From: Bryobacterales bacterium
Lineage (GTDB): Bacteria > Acidobacteriota > Terriglobia > Bryobacterales > UBA6623
NCBI GenBank assembly: GCA_026713545.1
Contig: JAPOOG010000049.1
Span: 1-51,898, forward strand
Direction: 5' to 3'
Length of the DNA: 51,898 bases
Position numbers and translations under genes: made by a program. The notes under the pieces were generated by a model that worked only from the letters and a program-made list of their open reading frames with translations, searched no databases and had not been told where the DNA came from. How positions within the stretch are numbered: position 1 is the stretch's first letter; each line of letters opens with the position of its first letter. Shown here piece after piece: positions 18,487 to 25,742 of this stretch.

Positions 18487-19937
18487 GCATCCACCGCCGC
18501 GTGTTGCATGATTTCCTGCTGCGTGGTCGAGCGAGGCAGTTCCGTGACGACAGCGCCGCCGCGCATCACAAGGATGCGGTCGGCGATCTGGAGCAGCTCA
18601 GGCAGCTCGGAACTAACCATGAGAATCGCCGCGCCGTCACGCGCAAGCTGGTCCATCAATCCGAATACTTCGGCTTTGGCGGCGACATCAATGCCGCGCG
18701 TGGGTTCGTCGAACAGCAGAACCTTCGCGTCTCGGAAGAGCCATTTTGCGATCACGACTTTCTGCTGATTACCGCCACTGAGGCTTCCGGCAGGCTGCTC
18801 AACCGAAGCGGCACGGATGGACAGCCGCTCACCGAAGCGCTCGGCGACAGCGCGTTCCTCAGCGCGGCTGACGCAGCCGTTACGCGTAACACCATCCAGG
18901 TGAGCGAGGGTGACATTGGCTCGGATGGGCATCGACAAAGTAAGGCCGGTCTGCTGGCGGTCTTCCGTAATGAGCGCGATGCCGGCTCGGACAGCGTCTT
19001 GCGGTGAGTTGATCGACACGCGACTGCGGTCAACGAGGATGGAACCGTGGGTAGCGGGAGTGACGCCGAAGATCGTTTGACAGAGTTCGGTCCGGCCGGC
19101 GCCCATGAGTCCGGCGATGCCAACAATCTCTCCGGCATGGAGTGTGAAGCAGATTCCGGGAAGATCGACGCGAAGACGTTCGGCGCCCGGCTTGAGACTT
19201 TCGCGCTCGTAGATGGCGGAAATTTTGCGGCCAACCATGTGATGAACGATTTGGTCGGTCGAGAGAGCGGCGATAGGGCCACTGTGGACGGTTCTGCCGT
19301 CGCGGAGGATGGTGATGCGATCGGCGATGGCACGGAGTTCGGCGAGGCGGTGCGTGATGTAGATGATGCCCATGCCGCGGTCTTTGAGATCCTGGGCGAT
19401 ATGGAATACTTCAGCGGCTTCAGCGTCGGAGAGGGACGAGGTGGGTTCGTCGAAGATGAGCAGGCGAGATGCGCCATGGAGGGCGCGACAGATTTCGACG
19501 AGCTGTTTTTGGGCAGGGCTGAGCTCGTAGACGTTCGAGGCTGGGTCGAGCGGGAAGCCGTGTTCATTGATGAGGCGGCGCGCGTCCGTCTCCATTCGGC
19601 GGTGGTCGAAGAGAGGACCCTTCGCCGCTTCGCAGCCAAGGAAGATATTCGCGGTGACGCTGAGGTGGGGAGCCAGCAGTGATTCCTGGTGCACCATGGA
19701 GATGCCGGCTTGATGGGCCTCGGCGGGCCGGGTAAAGTCGACGGGCCGTCCCTGCCAGCGCATCGCCCCGCCATCGCGGCGGAGCATGCCGGCCACTATT
19801 TTCATCAGGGTGGATTTACCCGCCCCGTTTTCGCCGACAAGGGTGTGGATCTCGCCGGCCTCAACCTGGAGAACGCCGTTCTCAAGTGCGGTAATCCCGC
19901 CGAAATGTTTCTCGATGCCTTGGAGGTCGAGGAGCAC
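18483..19937 (-). CDS. Sugar ABC transporter ATP-binding protein (RbsA/MglA family)
   Basis: A 484-residue cytoplasmic protein with two tandem ABC modules, as in CUT2 importers. Module 1 has Walker A G-E-N-G-A-G-K-S-T, an L-S-P-A-Q signature (degenerate) and Walker B L-L-I-F-D-E-P-T. Module 2 has a degenerate P-loop (G-L-M-G-A-G-R-T-E), signature L-S-G-G-N-Q-Q-K and Walker B V-L-L-F-D-E-P-T-R-G-I-D. This asymmetry is normal for RbsA-type ATPases. It starts at GTG 19937 with no clear ribosome-binding site and is divergent from the sulfatase gene. It energises the permease encoded immediately downstream. Confidence 0.9.
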   Translation of the reverse strand: MLLDLQGIEKHFGGITALENGVLQVEAGEIHTLVGENGAGKSTLMKIVAGMLRRDGGAMRWQGRPVDFTRPAEAHQAGISMVHQESLLAPHLSVTANIFLGCEAAKGPLFDHRRMETDARRLINEHGFPLDPASNVYELSPAQKQLVEICRALHGASRLLIFDEPTSSLSDAEAAEVFHIAQDLKDRGMGIIYITHRLAELRAIADRITILRDGRTVHSGPIAALSTDQIVHHMVGRKISAIYERESLKPGAERLRVDLPGICFTLHAGEIVGIAGLMGAGRTELCQTIFGVTPATHGSILVDRSRVSINSPQDAVRAGIALITEDRQQTGLTLSMPIRANVTLAHLDGVTRNGCVSRAEERAVAERFGERLSIRAASVEQPAGSLSGGNQQKVVIAKWLFRDAKVLLFDEPTRGIDVAAKAEVFGLMDQLARDGAAILMVSSELPELLQIADRILVMRGGAVVTELPRSTTQQEIMQHAAVDA

Positions 19938-19991
19938 GGACGATCAACAATTGAACGATGCAAGGTAGCACAGGCGGTGGCTCCGTGTATT

Positions 19992-19997
19992 TATAAT
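19992..19997 (+). promoter_or_regulatory. Candidate -10 box of the sulfatase gene (leaderless start)
   Basis: A perfect TATAAT stands only seven bases before the ATG at 20005, so transcription would begin at or next to the start codon. No Shine-Dalgarno sequence fits in between. No good -35 box is found at the expected distance. Confidence 0.45.
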
Positions 19998-20004
19998 TGG
20001 CCCC

Positions 20005-21558
20005 ATGACGCGACGAGAAGCACTGAAGACGCTGACCGCGGCCGGCGCCTCCGGTTTCCCCAACATCGGAAAAGCCCAGAACGATCGCCCGAACATCCTG
20101 TTCATCATGACCGACGATCAGCGCTGGGATGCGATGAGTTGCGCCGGGAACCAAGTCCTCAAGACACCAAACATGGACCGATTGGCGGAGGGGGGCGTGC
20201 GCTTCACGGAGGGGTTCGTGACGAACTCGCTGTGCGCACCAAGCCGGGGCACGATTCTGACCGGACTGTATTCCCACGCGCACGGCGTAACAACGAACGC
20301 CGGCGGCCCGCCGGCGGATTCGCACATGGTCTACAACTACAGGCGCGGCGGACGAACCATCAGCGACCGGTTGAACCTCAACTCGTCGAGCGTGCTGCGC
20401 TCGAATGTAGCGACGTTCCCCATGCTCTTGCAGCGTGCGGGTTACCATACCGCGATGGTCGGAAAGTGGCACCTGAAGTCGAATCCCAAGGGGTACGACC
20501 ACTGGGCGATTCTACCTGGGCAGGGACGGTACCACGATCCGCAAATGATTGTGAACAACGGGCCAGCGCAGTTTCGCGGTTACGTGGATGACGTGATCGG
20601 GGATCAATGCCTGGAAGTGTTGAAAACACGTCCGCGGGACCGGCCCTTCTGCGTCCAGATGCAGTTCAAGGCGCCGCACCGGGCCTGGTTTCCGGCCAAG
20701 AGGCACGAAACGGTATATGAGGACATCGAGATTCCCGAACCGCCGACGTTCCATGCGTCTCTCGATGACCGGCCATTCGCTGTACGGAACACGGACATGC
20801 AGATCGGCGACATGCCGGACTTCTTCGAGCGGGGCGCGCCGCGAGGGCTTTCGCCGGAAGAAAAGAAGAGACGGAACTTCCAGATTTTCTTGAAGAACTA
20901 TTACCGGACGATCCTGGGCGTGGACGATAACGTAGGGAGGGTCCTGGACTATCTCGACGAGTCGGGCCTGACTGAAAACACACTGCTGATCTACACGGGG
21001 GACAACGGGTTCTTCCTCGGCGAGCTGGGGATGTTCGACAAGCGGCTGATGTACGAACCGTCCATTCGCGTGCCGATGCTGGCGCGGTATCCGGCGCGTA
21101 TCCGGCCGGGGCAGGTGGATAGCGACCACATGGTTCTGAACAATGACGTGTGCCACACGATTCTCGACTATGCGGGTGTAGGAAGACCTCGGGCGATGGA
21201 AGGCCATGGGGAGAGCTGGCGTCCGATCTTCGAAGGCGCTGCGCCGCATTGGCGGAAGTCGTGGATGTACGAGTACTTCGAGTACCCGGGGTATCACTGC
21301 GTGGGGCAGCTTCGCGGCGTGCGGACGAATCGCTGGAAGTTCACACACTACCTTCAGGAGCCGCAGGGGTTCGAGCTGTTCGATCTGGGGAACGATCCGT
21401 TCGAAATGAACAACCTGTACGACGATCCGGCTCAACAGGCGCGCGTAGCGGAGATGAGGAACGAGCTGGAGCGTATGCGGGACGAGTTGGGGGATGACCG
21501 GTCAGCGGACGGGCAGCCGCTGCCGGATTGCGGACGGACACGAATGAAGGACATGTAA
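20005..21558 (+). CDS. Type I sulfatase (formylglycine-dependent)
   Basis: A 517-residue sulfatase. The N-terminus (M-T-R-R-E-A-L-K-T-L-T-A-A-G-A-S-G) resembles a twin-arginine export signal. Next come the metal-binding aspartates (I-M-T-D37-D38-Q-R) and the sulfatase signature C77-A-P-S-R-G-T-I-L-T-G, whose cysteine is converted to formylglycine in the family. Further family elements are G-K-W-H-L-K and Y-T-G-D-N-G-F-F-L-G-E. It would release sulfate from sulfated sugars or aryl sulfates; the exact substrate is unknown. No maturase (FGE or anSME) gene is in the window. The divergent ABC sugar importer suggests handling of sulfated carbohydrates, which is inference. Confidence 0.9.
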   Translation: MTRREALKTLTAAGASGFPNIGKAQNDRPNILFIMTDDQRWDAMSCAGNQVLKTPNMDRLAEGGVRFTEGFVTNSLCAPSRGTILTGLYSHAHGVTTNAGGPPADSHMVYNYRRGGRTISDRLNLNSSSVLRSNVATFPMLLQRAGYHTAMVGKWHLKSNPKGYDHWAILPGQGRYHDPQMIVNNGPAQFRGYVDDVIGDQCLEVLKTRPRDRPFCVQMQFKAPHRAWFPAKRHETVYEDIEIPEPPTFHASLDDRPFAVRNTDMQIGDMPDFFERGAPRGLSPEEKKRRNFQIFLKNYYRTILGVDDNVGRVLDYLDESGLTENTLLIYTGDNGFFLGELGMFDKRLMYEPSIRVPMLARYPARIRPGQVDSDHMVLNNDVCHTILDYAGVGRPRAMEGHGESWRPIFEGAAPHWRKSWMYEYFEYPGYHCVGQLRGVRTNRWKFTHYLQEPQGFELFDLGNDPFEMNNLYDDPAQQARVAEMRNELERMRDELGDDRSADGQPLPDCGRTRMKDM

Positions 21559-21612
21559 GGCCGTGTTTCGGAAAAGCCGTGTTTCGTGTTTCGTGTCTCG
21601 TGATTCGTGACC
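21559..21612 (+). repeat. Heptamer array (CGTGTTT/CGTGTCT/CGTGATT)
   Basis: Starting directly after the sulfatase stop codon, the sequence is built of 7-bp units such as CGTGTTT CGTGTTT CGTGTCT CGTGATT CGTGACC. The tail GACCCAAAAACCCAAGCAGG resembles the tail of the array at 27786-27820. Confidence 0.75.
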
Positions 21613-21662
21613 CAAAAACCCAAGCAGGTGGTACGGCTGTTGCTCTAAGGCAGCTTGCGCTA

Positions 21663-21841
21663 ACCTGCCTTTCTCACCACCCGACGGCCGAAGCACGCGA
21701 TACGACCGCCATGACTTCGTTGCGCTTGCTAGCCGTGCTCGACGTACCGTCCAGTACGCCTGCGCGCGCCAAGCGCCGCGCGCCTCGTCCTGACGGCCCT
21801 CTCACGCACTTCGCCTCGCCAGGTAGTGAGAAATGCAGGCT
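21663..21841 (+). repeat. Family-A repeat, complete copy
   Basis: It runs from ACCTGCCTTTCTCACCAC to TAGTGAGAAATGCAGG with the same internal order as the other full copies (GACGGCCGAAGCACGCGA, central GTACxxxxxGTAC, right-arm GACGGCCCTCTCACGCAC). It lies between the convergent ends of the sulfatase and lactonase genes; the lactonase stop codon is nine bases away. Confidence 0.85.
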
Positions 21842-21849
21842 GGACACGA

Positions 21850-22755
21850 TCAAGGATAGAGCAGTCGTCCCTGACGATCGGTTTCCGTTCGAAAGAGATG
21901 GCCTTCGGTAGTGGTCACGTAGAGCGTCGATAGATCCGGGCCGGCGAAGGTGCAGTTCGTGGGGCGCTTCGCAGGGAAGGGATGCCGTTCAATGACCCGG
22001 CCGTCAGGAGCGAAGACGTAAATGGAAGGCCCCGGTCCGCCGAGGTCCCAGCCAGCGGTGGCGACGATGTTGCCCTCGATGTCGAGCACCATGCCGTCGA
22101 TGCCACGGTTCTCTCCAAAGTCGTGCAGAACCTCCGCTTCACCGAGGGCGCCACCAGGCCGCACCGGATAGGCGCGGAGTTGGCGCTTCTCGTCCTCGCG
22201 GCGCCCACTTTGCGCCACGTACAGGACTGTGTAGTCCAAAGAAAAGAGCAGTCCGTTAGGGCGAGTCGTGTCGAAGGTGACCCGCGCCGTCGTCCATCCG
22301 CCGTCAGGATGCGGATCGACGCGGTAGACCGAATCGTGGTCGAGTTCCTTGTTGCCGCGGTCTTCACTCCAAGGGCCGGCGGCACCTTCGTAAAAGGGGT
22401 CGGTGAACCACAAACGGCCCTGCAGGTCAAAGGCGAGGTCGTTGGGGATGTTGAACCGCTTCCCTTCGAACCCGTCGGTTAAGACGGTAACCCCGTCTTC
22501 CTCATAGCGGACGACACGGCGAGCGTCTTGTGCAAGGCCGCCCTCGCAGCCGTACAGGAGTCCCTGGGCGTCGAACATGAGTCCATTGGCGCAATTGGTT
22601 CCTTCGCGGTAGACGGAAACCTCGCCGCCGGCGGGGTCGTAGCTCAGTATGCGGCTGGCCGGGATGTGGGTAAAGAGGAGGGCGTGACCGTCCCACGCGG
22701 GTCCTTCGGTGACGCCTCCGCAGGGTCCGGCGAGAAGTTCGAATTGCCAACTCAT
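21850..22755 (-). CDS. SMP-30/gluconolactonase-like beta-propeller hydrolase
   Basis: A 301-residue protein of the SMP-30/gluconolactonase/LRE family, six-bladed propellers that use a divalent metal to open sugar lactones. Visible family elements are G-P-A-W-D (first-blade glutamate/tryptophan region), N-G-L-M-F-D, N-I-P-N-D-L-A-F-D, L-W-F-T-D-P, R-P-N-G-L-L-F-S and G-I-D-G-M-V-L-D. The start is set at ATG 22755 behind AGGAG; an in-frame ATG at 22782 lies in the end of a family-A repeat and is unlikely. No signal peptide is seen, so it is probably cytoplasmic. It could act on lactones from sugars taken up by the nearby importer (inference). Confidence 0.87.
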   Translation of the reverse strand: MSWQFELLAGPCGGVTEGPAWDGHALLFTHIPASRILSYDPAGGEVSVYREGTNCANGLMFDAQGLLYGCEGGLAQDARRVVRYEEDGVTVLTDGFEGKRFNIPNDLAFDLQGRLWFTDPFYEGAAGPWSEDRGNKELDHDSVYRVDPHPDGGWTTARVTFDTTRPNGLLFSLDYTVLYVAQSGRREDEKRQLRAYPVRPGGALGEAEVLHDFGENRGIDGMVLDIEGNIVATAGWDLGGPGPSIYVFAPDGRVIERHPFPAKRPTNCTFAGPDLSTLYVTTTEGHLFRTETDRQGRLLYP

Positions 22756-22774
22756 GGTGGTCTCCTGTTGGTTC

Positions 22775-23108
22775 ACCTGCATTTCTCACCACCCGCCGGT
22801 CGGAGCACGCGATACGACCGCCATGGCTTCGCTTTTCCTTCGCAACGCTTGCTTGCCGTGCTCGATGCGTAAAGGCCGTGTTTCGTGACTCGTGTCTCGT
22901 GATTCGTGAAAACCATTGGCGGGGCCTGGTTCGCTCCAGAAGAAATGTCTGACGGCCTGTGAAGCGAAAAGGCCGTGTTTCATGTTTTGTGGCCCGAGGG
23001 GTGAAGGAGGCGATATAGCCACTACCCCTGCGCGCACCCAGCGGTTCGCGCCTCGTCCTGACGGCCCTCTCACGCACTTAACCTCGCCACGTGGTGAGAC
23101 ATGCAGGT
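22775..23108 (+). repeat. Family-A repeat interrupted by a nested heptamer/C-block insertion
   Basis: The left arm (22775-22868) and right arm (about 23025-23108) are those of a normal family-A copy. The centre is replaced by a heptamer array (22872-22913) followed by a block (GGCCTGGTTCGCTCCAGAAG...) that occurs again after the heptamers at 38488-38575. The junction falls where other copies carry the central GTAC palindrome. The inserted part is in the same relative order at both places. Confidence 0.75.
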
Positions 23109-23128
23109 GAAAGAATGATGATGGCACA

Positions 23129-23244
23129 CCTAGACATTATGGAGCGACCTGTCCAACCGTGAGATACGCGGGTTACGCTTACGAGCGAGAAGCACGATGC
23201 GCAGAGCCGCATCGAGGAGGACAGGTCACTCCATAATGTCCAGG
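23129..23244. repeat. 116-bp MITE-like element with 26-bp inverted ends
   Basis: The ends at 23129-23154 and 23219-23244 are inverted repeats differing at about two positions (core GACATTATGGAG and GACCTGTCC). The 64 bases between them have no reading frame. It looks like a non-autonomous derivative of an insertion sequence; no related transposase is in the window. It occupies the gap upstream of the alpha/beta hydrolase gene. Confidence 0.75.
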
Positions 23245-23326
23245 CGCTGCCACTTGACTCCGTTCGTTTCTCGGCTCATGATTGGACTGAAAGACGCTCG
23301 GCCGTCGGCTCCGTCATTCCCTACTG

Positions 23327-25552
23327 ATGTCTATCAGCAGCCGCCGTAGCTTTCTGCTCCGATCCAGCGCAGCAACATGGGCCGCTCACGCGGCGACGGC
23401 GGCGGAGCTGTCCCGAGACGTCTCGTACGCGGAAGAGCATCCCGACATGTTGCTCTCCTATCTGGGCCGAGGCCTTGAGAAACTCGATGCTCACTGGGAC
23501 CGGGAACGAGCGAAGGTGCAAACGGCTGAAGCTCTCGAAGCCCGCAATGCATTCGTCCGCGAGAAGTTCGAGGAGATGATCGGCGGCTATCCCGAACGCA
23601 CTCCGCTCGATCCCGTGATCAGGGATCGCTTCGAGAGAGCCGGTCATCGCGTCGAGAACGTGATGTTCCAGAGCCGCCCGGACTTCTGGGTGACCGGGAA
23701 CCTTTATATCCCGACCGGAGGTGAAGGGCCGTTTCCAGGAATCATTTCACCCTGCGGCCACTATGCCCTTGCGCGCATGCAACCGGACTATCAGTACGCG
23801 TATCTGAGTCTGGTGAAGGCCGGCTTCGTTGTCCTGGCGTTTGATCCGATCGGACAGGGCGAGCGGCGGCACTATTGGAATCCGCAAACGGGCGAAACCG
23901 AGGTGGGCAACGCGATCTACGAGCACTCGATGCCGGGACAGTTGTTGCTGCTACTCGGTGAAAACCTGACGCAGTACCGCATCTGGGACTGCATGCGAGC
24001 AATCGATTACCTGCTCGAAAGGCCGGAAGTCGACCCGGAGCGCATCGGCTGCGCCGGTCACTCAGGCGGCGGAACGCTGACGCTGTTCGTGAGCGCGCTG
24101 GATCAGCGAGTGCGCTGCGCGGTGGTGAATCAAGGCGGGACGGGACATCGCTGGCCCATGCATCTGAAGCCGGAGAGCGCGGTTGGGCCAGCGGATGTCG
24201 AGCAGAACCTTTTCCCGGCAGCGGTTCATGGCGTGGACCTTCCGGACCTGCATTCGGCGATCGCACCACGCCCGCTGCTTGCACTGATCGAGCACTTCAC
24301 TCCACGCTTCAACAAAGCAGCAGAAGAGATTCAAAAAGCATATGATGTGGCCGGCGTCGCTGAAAGGTTTGCAACCGAGGAGGCCGGCGATCCCCATGCC
24401 TGGACCATGAAGCTGCGCCAAGCGACGACGAACTGGTTCAGCCGCTGGTTCTACAACAAGCCGGGGCCGAAACGAGAACCGAATTTCGAGCACGAAGCAC
24501 CAGAGAAGCTTTACTGTACGCCGAACGGCTCGATCCGAACGGCGCGCCGGGGCCATACGATCTTCTCGCTCATCCTCGAGAAGCAGGCGAACCTCCCTCC
24601 CGATCGCGAATTGCCGACGGGTCTGTCCGACCTGGAATCGCATCGGAAGAAGGTGACCGACGAGATCCGCGATCTGACGCGCTTCAAGGTAGACTCGTCG
24701 TTTCCGTTGAGTGTGCGTCATCTCATGACCACCCGGCGCAAGGGCTATCGGATCGAGAAGCAGGAGTTTCTGTCGGAGTCCGACATCCATGTTTCCGCCT
24801 GGGTTTTCTTGCCCGACGATGCACGAGCGCCCTACAACGCGACCCTCTTCGCGAACGGCAACGGCAAGAGACGGGACGGGATGGAGTTCGGGCTGCTCGA
24901 AAAGCTGGCGCAAAACGGGCATATGGTCGTCGCGGTGGATGTGAGAGGGGTCGGCGAGACGGCACCAAATCGCGCTCGGCGGACACGCCGGACAAACGAG
25001 TTCAGCCATCTGTTCGACGTTGAAACGGCGATGGCGTACATGGCGTGGTTCATGGATGAGTCCCTACTCGGCATGCGGGTAGGAGACATCGTTCGCAGCA
25101 TCGACTATGTTCTGTCGCGAGACGACGTCGAGAAGTCGGGTGTGCGGTTGATTGCTCGCGGACAAGGAGCACTCTGGTCCCTGTATGCCACTGCTTTGGA
25201 CGTTCGGGTGCGGGGGCTGCTGGCCGATCGCGCGCTGCTCAGCTACAAGAGCCTGACGCAGACCGACCGATATCTGCACGGCGCAAGCATTTTCGCACCG
25301 GGAATACTGAACCGGCTCGACTTGCCTCATGTGGCGGGCGCCGTTGCCGACCGGGATCTGGTTATCCTCGACCCCGTAGATCCGATGGGCGGCCGGCCGG
25401 CCGGCGTGCATCTCTCGCGGCGGACCTATGCCTGGACCAGGACTCTCTACTCGGCTGTCGGCGCAGAGGATCGGTTCGAAGTGACGGTGCGGCGTGCAGG
25501 CTCGGACCCCGCAGACGCGTACCGCAGCTTCTTGCATCACAGGAGGGCCTGA
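23327..25552 (+). CDS. Exported tandem alpha/beta hydrolase (acetyl-xylan-esterase-like)
   Basis: A 741-residue protein with a short signal-like start (S-S-R-R-S-F-L-L-R-S-S-A-A-T-W-A-A) and two alpha/beta-hydrolase domains. The first (about residues 60-340) has the nucleophile elbow G-H-S246-G-G, a D-P-I-G-Q-G-E segment and a late H-A-W, as in acetyl-xylan-esterase/DAP-like carbohydrate esterases. The second (about residues 450-730) has V-R-G-V-G-E-T, but the elbow reads R-G-Q613-G-A, so the serine is lost and the domain is probably non-catalytic. The predicted role is deacylation of a plant or microbial polysaccharide outside the cytoplasm, which is inferred. The stop codon coincides with the start of a family-A repeat. 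Confidence 0.82.
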   Translation: MSISSRRSFLLRSSAATWAAHAATAAELSRDVSYAEEHPDMLLSYLGRGLEKLDAHWDRERAKVQTAEALEARNAFVREKFEEMIGGYPERTPLDPVIRDRFERAGHRVENVMFQSRPDFWVTGNLYIPTGGEGPFPGIISPCGHYALARMQPDYQYAYLSLVKAGFVVLAFDPIGQGERRHYWNPQTGETEVGNAIYEHSMPGQLLLLLGENLTQYRIWDCMRAIDYLLERPEVDPERIGCAGHSGGGTLTLFVSALDQRVRCAVVNQGGTGHRWPMHLKPESAVGPADVEQNLFPAAVHGVDLPDLHSAIAPRPLLALIEHFTPRFNKAAEEIQKAYDVAGVAERFATEEAGDPHAWTMKLRQATTNWFSRWFYNKPGPKREPNFEHEAPEKLYCTPNGSIRTARRGHTIFSLILEKQANLPPDRELPTGLSDLESHRKKVTDEIRDLTRFKVDSSFPLSVRHLMTTRRKGYRIEKQEFLSESDIHVSAWVFLPDDARAPYNATLFANGNGKRRDGMEFGLLEKLAQNGHMVVAVDVRGVGETAPNRARRTRRTNEFSHLFDVETAMAYMAWFMDESLLGMRVGDIVRSIDYVLSRDDVEKSGVRLIARGQGALWSLYATALDVRVRGLLADRALLSYKSLTQTDRYLHGASIFAPGILNRLDLPHVAGAVADRDLVILDPVDPMGGRPAGVHLSRRTYAWTRTLYSAVGAEDRFEVTVRRAGSDPADAYRSFLHHRRA

Positions 25553-25739
25553 CCTGCATTTCTCACCAACTGACGGCCGAAGCACGCGATGCGACCGCCA
25601 TGACGTCGTTGCGCTTGCTTGCCGGGCTCAATGTACGGTCAAGCACGCCTGCGCGCGCCTTTTTTCTCCGCCCGACTCGCGCCTCGCCCTGACGACCCTC
25701 TCACGCACTTCGTCTCGCCACGTGGTGAGACATGCAGGT
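25552..25739 (+). repeat. Family-A repeat, complete copy
   Basis: Left end ACCTGCATTTCTCACCAA, right end GTGGTGAGACATGCAGGT. The central palindrome is degenerate (GTACGGTCAAGCAC). It fills the whole space between the alpha/beta hydrolase stop codon and the start of the leucine-rich-repeat gene. Confidence 0.85.
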
Positions 25740-25742
25740 CTG

